Of a stretch of DNA of 60,272 nucleotides, positions 34,385 through 43,121 are shown piece after piece. Position 1 is the first letter of the stretch. Every line of letters begins with the position of its first letter. A program made the position numbers and the translations under genes. The stretch comes from an uncultured Lachnospiraceae bacterium. Lineage in GTDB: Bacteria; Bacillota; Clostridia; Lachnospirales; Lachnospiraceae. The notes under the pieces were generated by a model. That model saw only the letters and a list, made by a program, of their open reading frames with translations. It had not been told where the DNA came from and made no database searches. The DNA lies in assembly GCA_910588845.1 (NCBI GenBank), contig CAJURU010000003.1, positions 1 through 60,272 of the forward strand, written 5' to 3'.

Positions 34385-35374
34385 TCACTCCTTTCCAAGC
34401 CTGCATCCTGCTTCTATCTGAAATCCCCGCAGAAATGCGTCCACACTCATCCGTTTCTTGCCCTCTAACTGCACTTCCAAAAGCTGCAAACGCCCCTGTC
34501 CTGTCTGCACGGTAAGGCTGTCCTTTGTCACTTCCACAATGCATCCAGGTTCCATCTGCTCCGCTCCCTCAGGCTCCTGTAGCTGAACTAATCCTTCTTT
34601 GCCTTTGTCTGCATCTTCCTGTCCCACCACAGACGCACGCCAAATTTTTAACGTCTTTCCATTCAGATAAGTATAGGCGCTCGGCCAGGGATTCAGCCCC
34701 CGCGTCAGACGCTCAATGTCCTGTGCAGATTTCTTCCAGTCAATTTCCCCGAGCTGCTTTTTGATAATCTTGGTGTGGGTAGCCAATGCATGATCCTGCG
34801 GCGTGTAAACAGCCGTTCCATTTTCAATCGCCTCAAGCGTTTTGACGCAAAGTCTTGCGCCAACTATTGCCAGACGTCCAAAAAGGCTTCCCCCCGTCTC
34901 CTCTGGCGCAAGCGCTACCTCTTCCTTTAGAATCATATCCCCGGTGTCAAGCCCTTCGTCCATACGCATGGTCGTAACTCCGGTCACCGTTTCACCGTTG
35001 ATCACCGCCCACTGAATCGGCGCCGCCCCACGGTACTTAGGCAGCAGGGAGGCATGGACATTGACGCAGCCGTACCTTGGCATCTCAAGAATCTCCCCCG
35101 GCAAAATCTGTCCGAATGCCACAACCACAATGATATCCGCCTCATATCCCCTGAGATACTCGATACACGCTTCTTCCCGCACGCGCCTGGGCTGGTATAC
35201 CTCAATTCCATGGGCAAGCGCAGCCTCTTTGACTGCGGAAAACTGCATGGCTTTTCCTCTGCCTTTGGGCTTATCCGGCTGGGTAACGGCCAGCGCCACC
35301 TCGTGCCCGGCCGAAAGCAAAGCCTCCAGGGTTCCCACGGAAAAATCCGGCGTTCCCATAAAGATTATTTTCAT
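34385..35374 (-). CDS. fmt: methionyl-tRNA formyltransferase
   Basis: Formylates initiator Met-tRNA using 10-formyl-tetrahydrofolate. 329 residues with the expected start MKIIFMGTPDFSV, the catalytic region VNVHASLLPKYRGAAPIQWA (Asn, His), and a C-terminal OB-fold tRNA-binding domain. Its start overlaps the end of def by four bases (ATGA). Def and Fmt act in sequence at the beginning and end of N-formylmethionine use, and their pairing is the rule in bacteria. Confidence 0.97.
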   Translation of the reverse strand: MKIIFMGTPDFSVGTLEALLSAGHEVALAVTQPDKPKGRGKAMQFSAVKEAALAHGIEVYQPRRVREEACIEYLRGYEADIIVVVAFGQILPGEILEMPRYGCVNVHASLLPKYRGAAPIQWAVINGETVTGVTTMRMDEGLDTGDMILKEEVALAPEETGGSLFGRLAIVGARLCVKTLEAIENGTAVYTPQDHALATHTKIIKKQLGEIDWKKSAQDIERLTRGLNPWPSAYTYLNGKTLKIWRASVVGQEDADKGKEGLVQLQEPEGAEQMEPGCIVEVTKDSLTVQTGQGRLQLLEVQLEGKKRMSVDAFLRGFQIEAGCRLGKE

Positions 35375-35847
35375 TCGTCTTCCTCCTCATAGACTGCCTC
35401 ATGCAGCCCATCCTCTACTTTTTCCACATACATATGACCGTCCAAGTGTTCAATCTCATGGCAGAACGCGCGCGCTAAAAGTTCGTCTCCTTCCAATTCC
35501 ACGCGCTGCATATCCTCATCCCAGGCTTCAATTTTTACATGCATGGGACGTGTGACGATCCCATATTTCCCTGGCACGCTCAGACAGGCTTCTTCGCCGG
35601 TCTGTTCCCCGCTCGCCTCCATAAGCCTCGGGTTAATCAGCACGACGGGACCATCCCCTATATCGACAACAACGACACGCTTTAACACGCCCACCTGCGG
35701 CGCGGCCAGCCCAACGCCGTTAGCCTCATACATTGTCTCCAGCATATCGTCGATCAATTCCTGGATTCGCGGCGTCACCGCCTTGATTTCCCTGCACTTC
35801 TTATTTAATATCCCGTCACCCATCTGACGGATGTTACGCACTGCCAT
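35371..35847 (-). CDS. def: peptide deformylase
   Basis: Removes the N-formyl group from nascent proteins. 158 residues with the three motifs GVGLAAPQVG, EACLSVPG and the metal site HEIEHLDGH. The ATG at 35847 has GAGGAGG seven bases upstream; the in-frame ATG at 35871 is less likely. A type 1 or 2 assignment is not attempted. The C-terminus is acidic (EEEDE). Confidence 0.96.
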   Translation of the reverse strand: MAVRNIRQMGDGILNKKCREIKAVTPRIQELIDDMLETMYEANGVGLAAPQVGVLKRVVVVDIGDGPVVLINPRLMEASGEQTGEEACLSVPGKYGIVTRPMHVKIEAWDEDMQRVELEGDELLARAFCHEIEHLDGHMYVEKVEDGLHEAVYEEEDE

Positions 35848-35885
35848 ATCATTTCCTCCTCTTGTATTCATTGTATGCGTATTAT

Positions 35886-38123
35886 CTAAAACCCATTCAC
35901 CGGGTCAAAATCAAACTGTACCGCCACACTCTGAAATTCGCGGTGGCGGCTGATAAACTGCTCCAGCACATCTTTCATCTGCACAAGCGTCCGATATTCC
36001 TGATGTTTGAAATAGAGCACTCTGCGGTAAACGTCCTTTATCTTAGCGACAGCAGCCTCCGCCGGGCCAATTACCTGTAAACCTGTCAACTTCCCTTTAT
36101 CCTGCGCCTGACGAATTTTTTTTGCCAGCAGTTCTATGCTCAATATCGCCGTCATCTCATCCGCAGAGGCAACCATCATCACCAGCATATGGCCGCAGGG
36201 CGGATAATGCGCGAAGCTGCGGTAAGCAATCTCCGCCTCATAAAATCCCTCGTAATCCTGCCGGCCGGCAAGTTCTATCGCATAATGCCGGGGACTGTAA
36301 GTCTGAATGACAACCTCCCCCGGCAAGTCTCCGCGCCCTGCGCGCCCCGCAGCCTGGGTAATCAACTGGAACGTTCGTTCCGCACCATGAAAATCGCTGA
36401 CATGCAAAGACAAATCCGCCGCCACCACGCCCACAAGCGTGACATTGGGAAAATCATGCCCCTTGACAATCATCTGCGTTCCTATCAAAATATCTGCTTC
36501 CTGGTTGGCGAATGCAGACAAAATCTTCTCATAACCGTCTTTGCTGCGGGTGGTGTCTAAATCCATGCGCAGCGCCCGCGCCTTTGGAAAACGCTTTTTT
36601 ACAATTTCCTCAATCTTCTGTGTGCCCGCCTTAAAGCCGCCGATATACTTAGAACCGCATTCCGGGCAAGTCTGCGGCGCGCTCTGCGTGTAGCCGCAAT
36701 AATGACAGACCAGTTTACCTCCCATGTGCTGGCTGAGAGAGACGTCACAATGGGGACACTTCATCACATGGCCGCAGGCGCGGCAGGAGACAAAGCCTGC
36801 CAGGCCCCGGCGATTGAGAAACAGCATTATCTGCTGGTGTTTCGCTAACCGCTGCTCCATCAACTCCTGCAATTTCTCACTGAGGATAGAGCGGTTGCCT
36901 TGCCTTAATTCTTCCCTTAAATCTATCGTATAACACGCCGGCAAGGGTTTTTCTTCAATTCTTTTGTCTAATTGCAAAAGTATATAATCGCCATTCCTGG
37001 CATGGTAGTAGCTCTCTATGGAGGGAGTGGCGGAACCTAAGAGTACGCTTGCGCCGGCCATTTTGGCGCGCGCAATTGCCGTCTCCCTGGCATGGTAACG
37101 AGGCATCGTCTCACTCTTATAGCTCGTCTCATGTTCCTCATCAATGATAATCATTCCCAACCTGGCAAACGGTGTAAACAATGCGGAACGCGGGCCAATC
37201 ATCACATCAAGTTCCCCATCCCTGGCCCGCTCAAACTGGTCGTAACGCTCCCCTTGAGACATCTTAGAATTGAGAATTGACACGCGCTCCCCAAACCTCT
37301 GGAAAAAACGGAGTACGGTCTGGTACGTCAGCGCAATCTCCGGTATCAGCACAATTGCCTGTCTGCCCGTACTCACCAATTTCTCAATAATCTCTATGTA
37401 CACGGCGGTCTTGCCGCTGCCAGTGACGCCGCGGAGCAGATACGTCTTACGCAGCCCCCGGGAGAAATCTTCCCACACGCGCGCTGCAACTTCCCTCTGT
37501 CCCTCATTGAGCACAACCCTGCCGCCGCCCCGCTTCATCTCTCCCAAGGGGCTGCGGTATGCACGCTTCTCCTCCACAGTGAGAATTCCCATCTCTTCCA
37601 TGGCGCGAATGACCGACGCCGTAATATGCAGCTTTCCGGTCACTGCCTCATAGGGCAGGAGGTTTTGCTCCATCAAGCTGGCTAAAAGCCTGGCCCGTGC
37701 CATATGGTGTTTTTTTTGAAACAGGGCGAGCTTTTCTTCTGCTTCGTCCCTATCCAGAGCCAGCCGCACCAAGCGCTGCTTTTTCACCTTTGTTTTTTGT
37801 TTCACCGGCAGCACTGTCTTCAAAGCCTGGTTCATGGTTGCGCCATAATTTTCCCGCATCCACCCGGCAAGGGCGATCAGCTGGGACTCTATGGGAATTC
37901 CCCCTTCCGCTACGCCGACAATTTCTTTCAATTTTGTAATATCATACTCCGGCTCATCCGTAAGCTCCACTACATATCCCGTGTTCCTGCGGTTGCCATT
38001 GCCAAAAGGCACCTCCACCTGCATACCCACGGCAAGCTTCTCTCTCAGTTCCTGCGGCACCTTGTACTGAAAGGTCTTATCCAGTTTTTCATGAGAAATA
38101 TCTATAATGACGTTCGCGTACAA
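35886..38123 (-). CDS. priA: primosomal protein N' (replication restart helicase)
   Basis: Superfamily 2 DNA helicase of 745 residues that reloads the replisome at stalled forks. It has an N-terminal DNA-binding domain, Walker A GVTGSGKTAVY, DEEHETSYK (motif II), and the zinc-binding insert of four Cys pairs (CRACGHVMKCPHC and CHYCGYTQSAPQTCPECG), then TQMIVKGHDFPNVTLVG and QAAGRAGRG. The start is TTG at 38123, with AGGAG eight bases upstream inside the end of murE, two bases after the murE stop. A TTG start and an RBS within the preceding gene suggest reduced, coupled expression. Confidence 0.95.
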   Translation of the reverse strand: MYANVIIDISHEKLDKTFQYKVPQELREKLAVGMQVEVPFGNGNRRNTGYVVELTDEPEYDITKLKEIVGVAEGGIPIESQLIALAGWMRENYGATMNQALKTVLPVKQKTKVKKQRLVRLALDRDEAEEKLALFQKKHHMARARLLASLMEQNLLPYEAVTGKLHITASVIRAMEEMGILTVEEKRAYRSPLGEMKRGGGRVVLNEGQREVAARVWEDFSRGLRKTYLLRGVTGSGKTAVYIEIIEKLVSTGRQAIVLIPEIALTYQTVLRFFQRFGERVSILNSKMSQGERYDQFERARDGELDVMIGPRSALFTPFARLGMIIIDEEHETSYKSETMPRYHARETAIARAKMAGASVLLGSATPSIESYYHARNGDYILLQLDKRIEEKPLPACYTIDLREELRQGNRSILSEKLQELMEQRLAKHQQIMLFLNRRGLAGFVSCRACGHVMKCPHCDVSLSQHMGGKLVCHYCGYTQSAPQTCPECGSKYIGGFKAGTQKIEEIVKKRFPKARALRMDLDTTRSKDGYEKILSAFANQEADILIGTQMIVKGHDFPNVTLVGVVAADLSLHVSDFHGAERTFQLITQAAGRAGRGDLPGEVVIQTYSPRHYAIELAGRQDYEGFYEAEIAYRSFAHYPPCGHMLVMMVASADEMTAILSIELLAKKIRQAQDKGKLTGLQVIGPAEAAVAKIKDVYRRVLYFKHQEYRTLVQMKDVLEQFISRHREFQSVAVQFDFDPVNGF

Positions 38124-38125
38124 TG

Positions 38126-39586
38126 CTATAACTCCTGCAACACTTCCTGAATCAGCACCCGCTCATCCATAGGGTACTTTTTACCTTTAATTTCCTGGTA
38201 ATCCTCGTGCCCTTTGCCGGCAAGGACAATTACATCCCCCGGCTGGCCATTGGCAATCACATAACGGATGGCCTCTTTCCTGTCGGCAATTTCCACAAAT
38301 TTGCCGTCCGTCTTTGCAATACCTGCCTTAATATCATCTATGATTGCCTGCGGTTCCTCAAATCTGGGATTATCCGAAGTAATCACCGTCAAGTCTGCCA
38401 GTCTGCCGGACACCTCGCCCATTTCATAACGCCTGAGTTTGGAACGGTTGCCCCCGCATCCAAACAGACACACCAAGCGGGCGGGCTCATATTCCTTGAG
38501 CGTTGTGAGCAAGCTCTCTAAGCTCATGGCGTTGTGGGCGTAATCAATCATCAACGTAAAATTATCCGAAACCTTCACCATCTCAATGCGTCCCTTAACC
38601 TTCGCCTCTTTTAACGCCTTCTTCATGTCCTCGGCCGACACGTTAAAATGGCGGCAGATGGCAATCGCAGTCAGAGAATTATAGATGCTGAATTTACCGG
38701 GCACGTCAATTTCAATGGCAGCGTTTACCAGCCCTTGCGCCAGATAAGAAACTCCCAGATATCCGGGACGCTTCACAAGCTGCGGTTCTTTTGCCCGCAA
38801 ATCTGCCTCCTCAGAGAATCCAAACGTCTCCAAAGCACAGGTATGCCCTTCCAACACCTGCCGCCAATGTTTGTCGTCCACATTGACAATTCCAATCTTA
38901 CACTGGCGGAATAATAAACCTTTGCAGCTCATATATTCTTCAAAAGAGGAGTGCTCGCCGGGACCGATATGATCTGGCTCAATATTCGTAAAAATACCAA
39001 TCTCAAAAGGTATGCCCGTTGTTCGATGCATCATCAGCCCCTGGGAAGATACCTCCATCACCACACACTGACAGCCCGCTTCCACCATCTGCTGAAAGTA
39101 GCTCTGCACAACCCAGGACTCCGGCGTCGTATTGTTTGCGGGAATCACTTTATCCCCGATAATAGCTTCAATCGTACCAATCAATCCCACCTTATAGCCT
39201 GCATTTTCCAGGATGGATTTTACCATATAAGTAGTCGTAGTCTTACCTTTTGTTCCCGTGACGCCGATAACTTTTAATTTCTCTGCCGGATTGTGGAACC
39301 ATGCGCAAGACAGAAGCGCAAGTCCATACCTGCTGTCCGCTACTTTCACCACGGCGACGTCCTGCGGCGCCTCTACATCCTCCTGCACCAGAATGGCTGC
39401 GGCGCCTTTCTTCGCTGCCTCCCCGGCAAATGTATGTCCATCCACAACCGTGCCCTTAATGCAGACAAACAGACATCCCGGTTTCACCTTCCTGGAATCG
39501 TATACCAGTTCTGTAATCTCTATGTCCGTACTTCCCTGCACTACCGTGTAGTCCAGACGTTCTAACAGCTTTTCCAATCGCTCCAT
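38126..39586 (-). CDS. murE: UDP-N-acetylmuramoyl-L-alanyl-D-glutamate-2,6-diaminopimelate ligase
   Basis: Adds the third amino acid to the peptidoglycan precursor in the cytoplasm. 486 residues with Mur-ligase ATP motif GVTGTKGKTTT, NIEPDHIG, and the specificity motif DNPR (in VITSDNPRFEE). DNPR is the signature of meso-diaminopimelate enzymes rather than lysine enzymes. The ATG at 39586 follows GAGGA by six bases; the ATG two codons earlier abuts the RBS. It is the first gene of the long operon, with a strong promoter upstream. Confidence 0.95.
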   Translation of the reverse strand: MERLEKLLERLDYTVVQGSTDIEITELVYDSRKVKPGCLFVCIKGTVVDGHTFAGEAAKKGAAAILVQEDVEAPQDVAVVKVADSRYGLALLSCAWFHNPAEKLKVIGVTGTKGKTTTTYMVKSILENAGYKVGLIGTIEAIIGDKVIPANNTTPESWVVQSYFQQMVEAGCQCVVMEVSSQGLMMHRTTGIPFEIGIFTNIEPDHIGPGEHSSFEEYMSCKGLLFRQCKIGIVNVDDKHWRQVLEGHTCALETFGFSEEADLRAKEPQLVKRPGYLGVSYLAQGLVNAAIEIDVPGKFSIYNSLTAIAICRHFNVSAEDMKKALKEAKVKGRIEMVKVSDNFTLMIDYAHNAMSLESLLTTLKEYEPARLVCLFGCGGNRSKLRRYEMGEVSGRLADLTVITSDNPRFEEPQAIIDDIKAGIAKTDGKFVEIADRKEAIRYVIANGQPGDVIVLAGKGHEDYQEIKGKKYPMDERVLIQEVLQEL

Positions 39587-39621
39587 TATCATTCCTCTTT
39601 TCTAAAATGGGTATTCAGCTT

Positions 39622-39650
39622 ATTATATGATATATCTTAGATTTTGGCAA
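39622..39650 (-). promoter_or_regulatory. promoter of the murE-thiN operon
   Basis: Minus-strand -35 TTGCCA (39645-39650), 17-bp spacer, -10 TATAAT (39622-39627), about 35 bases before the murE start. It is the only clear promoter found upstream of the 12-gene run. Confidence 0.75.
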
Positions 39651-39667
39651 GTTCGGGCAGATTTGAG

Positions 39668-39696
39668 TTTACACTTTTTCGTACATCCGCTATAAT
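39668..39696 (+). promoter_or_regulatory. promoter of the DUF4234-DUF2752 pair
   Basis: -35 TTTACA (39668-39673), 17-bp spacer, perfect -10 TATAAT (39691-39696), 65 bases before the first start codon. It is divergent from the murE promoter, with 17 bases between the two -35 boxes. Confidence 0.75.
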
Positions 39697-39761
39697 AAAA
39701 CTGTAACAGGAAACTATTGAAGATTTGACACTTTGACGTCAACATCGAAAGGAGAACACTT

Positions 39762-40103
39762 ATGATTGAGCAACGAAATATCGCCGTATGTATTCTCTTG
39801 TCCTTCGTGACATGCGGCATTTATAGTATCTATTGGTTCATCTGCCTCACAGACGAGACTAATACGGTTTCTAAAAATGGAGGAGATACTTCGGGCGTCA
39901 TCGCCTTCCTTCTGACGGTTGTAACTTGTAATATTTATGGACTGTACTGGGCATATCGGCAAGGCGAGAAGATTGACGAAGCGAAATCTGACCGCGGAAT
40001 TCCCTCTAACAGCAGCGGTATCGCATATCTCCTGTTGAGCCTGTTTGGCTTTGGCATCGTTGCATATGCGCTTATGCAGAATGAGCTCAATAAACTGGCA
40101 TAA
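39762..40103 (+). CDS. DUF4234 membrane protein
   Basis: Small membrane protein of 113 residues with three hydrophobic segments. The repeated motif 'VTCGIYSIYWF' and 'VTCNIYGLYWAYRQGEKI' is the DUF4234 signature. Function is unknown; such proteins are often found with TM2-type or DUF2752 proteins. A good RBS (GAAAGGAG) precedes the ATG. It is the first gene of a two-gene plus-strand unit, two bases ahead of the DUF2752 gene. Confidence 0.8.
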   Translation: MIEQRNIAVCILLSFVTCGIYSIYWFICLTDETNTVSKNGGDTSGVIAFLLTVVTCNIYGLYWAYRQGEKIDEAKSDRGIPSNSSGIAYLLLSLFGFGIVAYALMQNELNKLA

Positions 40104-40105
40104 TT

Positions 40106-40480
40106 ATGAAGAAGAAGCGTTTCGTACGAATCATTACATATACGTCTTGTATTTTAATCGCAGGTCTGTTATATGGTATATTTGTCAGTTACACGGGAAT
40201 TGCTATTCCCTGTCCAATTTACACAACCACTGGTTTCCAATGCCCGGGATGCGGCGCCACCCGCATGTGCCTTGCATTGATGCGATTTGATTTCCGCAAA
40301 GCTTTTCTGTTCAATCCGGTGCTTTTCCTGCTGATTGTGCCGCTGGGCGCTGTCTTTTTAGGAAGCGCGGTAACTTATGTACAGGACGGAAGCAAAAAGC
40401 TCAAACGCTGGCAGCACATCATCCTCTACAGCAGCATTGTGCTGCTTTTGGGCCATGGGGTGGTACGCAATTTCTTGTAA
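40106..40480 (+). CDS. DUF2752 membrane protein
   Basis: Membrane protein of 124 residues with three helices and the DUF2752 signature CPGCGATR in the loop after the first helix, plus FNPVLFLL in the second. The paired cysteines could bind metal or form a disulfide. Function is unknown. Two bases separate it from the DUF4234 gene, so the two are made together; a strong terminator follows. Confidence 0.82.
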   Translation: MKKKRFVRIITYTSCILIAGLLYGIFVSYTGIAIPCPIYTTTGFQCPGCGATRMCLALMRFDFRKAFLFNPVLFLLIVPLGAVFLGSAVTYVQDGSKKLKRWQHIILYSSIVLLLGHGVVRNFL

Positions 40481-40506
40481 ACAACCGTTGAACAAAAGAT
40501 ATACAT

Positions 40507-40548
40507 AAAAATCAGACCCCTCAAAATTACTGAGTAGGTCTGATTTTT
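40507..40548. terminator. bidirectional terminator
   Basis: A 12-bp stem, AAAAATCAGACC (40507-40518) with GGTCTGATTTTT (40537-40548), gives a U-tract in both directions. It separates the DUF2752 gene from the convergent symporter gene. Confidence 0.9.
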
Positions 40549-40603
40549 TGATAGCATAAAATTTTTATTTATCCTTAATATTTCCAGCGTTCATCCTGGA
40601 AAT

Positions 40604-42103
40604 TTAGTCACTCTCATCAAGCCCTTTTTCCTGCTCCTTCTGAATCTCTGGAAAAGCGGATAACATGGGCGCCACTTTGTTCCCTTTTATCTTACGCTGT
40701 ACATAATTGGCTGTAATCTTAACCACAACCGGCGACAATGCCAGCACGCCAATCAAGTTGGGAATAGCCATCAAACCGTTAAACGTATCTGACAGGTCCC
40801 ACGCTAATTGCAAATTCATGGTCGCTCCAAAGACAATAAATACAATGAATATCACGCGGTAAACAACCGTTGCCTTTGATCCAAAGAGATATTCAAACGC
40901 CTTGGTTCCATAATGGCTCCAGCCAAGAACCGTAGAAAATGCAAACAACAAAATTGCCACCGCAATAAATGCAGGTCCTAAAGAACCAAACACTTTAGAA
41001 AACGCTTCTCCCACCAGAGCAGAACCTTCCGAACTGCTTAACACTTCACCCGTATTCAAATCTACCAGACCGGAAGACAATACCACAAACGCCGTCAAGG
41101 TACAGACAACAATCGTATCTGCAAATACTTCAAAGATGCCCCACATCCCCTGACGCACTGGTTCCTTTACGTTAGAACTGGAGTGCACCATAACGGAAGA
41201 ACCAAGACCAGCCTCATTGGAGAACACGCCGCGTTTCATACCCCAGGTAATCGCCAGCTTAATACCGGAACCGACAATACCGCCGCCTACGGCTTTCATA
41301 GCAAACGCTCCCTTAAAAATAGAAGCAAATACTGCGCCAAACTGATTGATATTCAAAGCACATACCACGAGCGCGCCCACTATATACAAAACTGCCATCA
41401 CTGGCACTAATTTCTCGGTCACAGAAGCAATTCGCTTAATGCCGCCCAAGATAACCAGTCCGGCAAGAATCATCAAGATAATGCCAGTGGCAAGCGTAGG
41501 AATGTGGAAAGCTGCTTTCATATTGCCGGCAATGGAGTTAATCTGACTCATATTGCCGATACCAAAGGATGCCAGCAGACAGAATAAAGAAAACAGCACT
41601 GCCAAAACTGCGCCAACGCCTTTCATGCCCTTCTTGGCTCCCAAGCCATCCTTCAGATAATACATGGCTCCGCCGCTCCACTCGCCCTTCTCATTCTTCT
41701 TGCGGTAATAGATACCAAGGACATTCTCTGAATAATTCGTCATCATACCGAAGAACGCCACGATCCACATCCAGAAAATAGCGCCCGGACCGCCGAAAAT
41801 CAAGGCGCTGGAAACACCCACGATATTGCCGGTTCCTATTGTAGCCGCCAACGCCGTACACAACGACTGGAACTGGGAAATCGACTTATCCTCAGACCCG
41901 GTGTGTTTCGTAATGTGCCTGTCGGTAAAGATGCTGCCCAGCGTGTGCTTCATCCAGTACCCAAAATGAGAAATCTGAAAAACCTTCGTCAATATAGTCA
42001 TCAAAATTCCCGTGCCCACCAGGAGTACCAACATAGGAATGCCCCAGACGAAGCCATTAATGGCGCCGTTAATTTTTTCAACCATCTCAATCATACTCTT
42101 CAC
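40604..42103 (-). CDS. alanine/glycine:cation symporter (AGCS family)
   Basis: Sodium- or proton-coupled amino-acid importer of 499 residues with about ten transmembrane helices. Family motifs: ALAATIGTGNIVGVSSALIFGGPGAIFWMW, the GGAMYYL segment, and MKRGVFSNEAGLGSS. It takes up alanine or glycine. The gene stands alone, convergent with the DUF2752 gene, with a structured leader of about 170 bases. Such transporters are commonly controlled by glycine riboswitches in this group, but I do not see that aptamer here. Confidence 0.92.
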   Translation of the reverse strand: MKSMIEMVEKINGAINGFVWGIPMLVLLVGTGILMTILTKVFQISHFGYWMKHTLGSIFTDRHITKHTGSEDKSISQFQSLCTALAATIGTGNIVGVSSALIFGGPGAIFWMWIVAFFGMMTNYSENVLGIYYRKKNEKGEWSGGAMYYLKDGLGAKKGMKGVGAVLAVLFSLFCLLASFGIGNMSQINSIAGNMKAAFHIPTLATGIILMILAGLVILGGIKRIASVTEKLVPVMAVLYIVGALVVCALNINQFGAVFASIFKGAFAMKAVGGGIVGSGIKLAITWGMKRGVFSNEAGLGSSVMVHSSSNVKEPVRQGMWGIFEVFADTIVVCTLTAFVVLSSGLVDLNTGEVLSSSEGSALVGEAFSKVFGSLGPAFIAVAILLFAFSTVLGWSHYGTKAFEYLFGSKATVVYRVIFIVFIVFGATMNLQLAWDLSDTFNGLMAIPNLIGVLALSPVVVKITANYVQRKIKGNKVAPMLSAFPEIQKEQEKGLDESD

Positions 42104-42136
42104 TCCTCTTCCTTTGTTTCTGCATTATCACAAAGT

Positions 42137-42182
42137 GGGCAAGCTCACTTCAACCACCTGCCCTCCATTCTTGAGGGAATGG
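42137..42182 (-). promoter_or_regulatory. tandem hairpins in the symporter leader
   Basis: Two adjacent stems precede the symporter start: CCATTC/GAATGG (42165-42170 with 42177-42182) and an 8-bp stem with wobble pairs (42137-42144 with 42156-42163). CCCTC in the first loop can pair with GAGGG between them, giving an alternative fold. No known riboswitch consensus is recognised. Confidence 0.4.
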
Positions 42183-42220
42183 GGTTGCACGCTTTCATGT
42201 GACAAGGTATTTCCTATAAG

Positions 42221-42257
42221 ATAAAAATACAGCAGATAAGCATTGTCTTACCTGCTG
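42221..42257 (-). terminator. terminator-like hairpin between tautomerase and symporter genes
   Basis: Stem CAGCAG.TAAG/CTTA.CTGCTG (42230-42240 with 42247-42257, 10 of 11 paired) followed on the minus strand by TATTTTTAT. It may end the tautomerase transcript, attenuate the symporter transcript that starts near 42272, or both. Confidence 0.6.
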
Positions 42258-42278
42258 CCACATGTATGCCCTCTTAAT

Positions 42279-42307
42279 AAATTACCATAGTATGATTAGA
42301 CTGTCAA
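42279..42307 (-). promoter_or_regulatory. symporter promoter
   Basis: Minus-strand -35 TTGACA (perfect, 42302-42307), 17-bp spacer, -10 TAATTT (42279-42284). It lies right behind the tautomerase stop, so the transcript would carry a leader of about 170 bases containing the terminator-like hairpin. Confidence 0.6.
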
Positions 42308-42311
42308 GATA

Positions 42312-42656
42312 CTAAAAATTACTGCCATTCCAGCCCCACTCACTGCTTTCTTCATATTTTACATATATATGGTCTTTCTTAATCTGTAAACATGATTCAT
42401 AAATATCGCAGACTGTCTTTGTCATCTTATCCAGGCAGTTTTGGGGGATACTGCCAAACACTTTGATTTCCACAAAAGCCGTAGGAAGCGTATTATCTCC
42501 CTGAAAATACAAATCACAGTTATCGGCAAATTCCAGCATCAGCCATTGCTCTGACTTTCCTGGAATAATGGAAATTGCTTCTCCCAATTGCTCTTTTAAG
42601 GATTCTTTTTGCTGCTCTGTCATCGTCACGCTGATTCTTGAGTTTATAAATGGCAT
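42312..42656 (-). CDS. MIF-like (phenylpyruvate) tautomerase
   Basis: Tautomerase-superfamily protein of 114 residues, the size of macrophage migration inhibitory factor. Pro2 (MPFI) is the expected catalytic N-terminal proline after Met removal. WLMLEF, FVEIKVFG and the C-terminal SSEWGWNGSNF match the MIF subgroup. It probably acts as a homotrimer on enol/keto substrates; the physiological substrate is unknown. The gene stands between DUF6485 and the symporter. Confidence 0.87.
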   Translation of the reverse strand: MPFINSRISVTMTEQQKESLKEQLGEAISIIPGKSEQWLMLEFADNCDLYFQGDNTLPTAFVEIKVFGSIPQNCLDKMTKTVCDIYESCLQIKKDHIYVKYEESSEWGWNGSNF

Positions 42657-42708
42657 AACTTCTCTCCTTATTCTCTATTCTTATAAAGTTCCCACTCTAA
42701 ATCCATAC

Positions 42709-42900
42709 TTAAAGAATGCCCTTGTCACGACAGAGCGCCTCAATGCTCCTATCATACGTAGCCTCCGCCTCCTTGGAAAAGAAACACCCGGGTACGCCCT
42801 CGTCATGATCCCTGTGGTGCGCCACACATTCGCAGCATTTTCCATGTCTCGGGCAGTCGTATGTACAAGGACACGGTCTGCTATTTTCACAATTAGCCAT
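42709..42900 (-). CDS. DUF6485 Cys-rich small protein
   Basis: A 63-residue protein with ten cysteines and several histidines, mostly in the first 45 residues (NCENSRPCPCTYDCPRHGKCCEC), a likely metal- or cluster-binding pattern. The family (DUF6485) has no known function. AAAGGAGG lies nine bases before the ATG, supporting translation. A longer overlapping reading frame at 42681-42965 in another frame is a shadow. The gene is short but convincing because of the composition and RBS. Confidence 0.8.
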   Translation of the reverse strand: MANCENSRPCPCTYDCPRHGKCCECVAHHRDHDEGVPGCFFSKEAEATYDRSIEALCRDKGIL

Positions 42901-43065
42901 AAATAAAATTCCTCCTTTGAGATTTTAAGGCGGATAAAACGCCAGATTCTTTGCCAATTATACACCAGCTCATGCTCAAATTCCTTGTTCTGGGATAATT
43001 TGTACGTATTGTGGTACTATTTTGCTATTGTTATGGAATTTCGTTTACTGTTATCCCAAACCGTC

Positions 43066-43079
43066 TGTCGCACTGACAT
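43066..43079. repeat. single end of the TCGCACTAACATA repeat family
   Basis: GTCGCACTGACATA here (13 of 14 to the ends at 1979 and 9595) sits eight bases before a terminator hairpin with no paired second end nearby. It may be a relic of a copy. Confidence 0.4.
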
Positions 43080-43080
43080 A

Positions 43081-43117
43081 CTGAAAGAGCCAAGACAGGA
43101 CTTCCCCATCTTGGCTC
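43081..43117 (-). terminator. terminator of the ECF-sigma operon
   Basis: Stem GAGCCAAGA..GG (43087-43099) with CC..TCTTGGCTC (43105-43117), 11 of 13 paired plus wobble, five bases past the last stop codon of the operon. The U-tract is short. Confidence 0.6.
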
Positions 43118-43121
43118 CGTT

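Noticed and set aside
42104..42311. Glycine riboswitch or T-box for the alanine symporter
   Set aside because: Neither the glycine aptamer's conserved segments nor a T-box sequence (GGGUGG..CCGCG) is present.
42681..42965. 94-residue frame overlapping the DUF6485 gene
   Set aside because: A different frame of the same strand without an RBS; the 63-residue DUF6485 frame has AAAGGAGG and the conserved Cys pattern.
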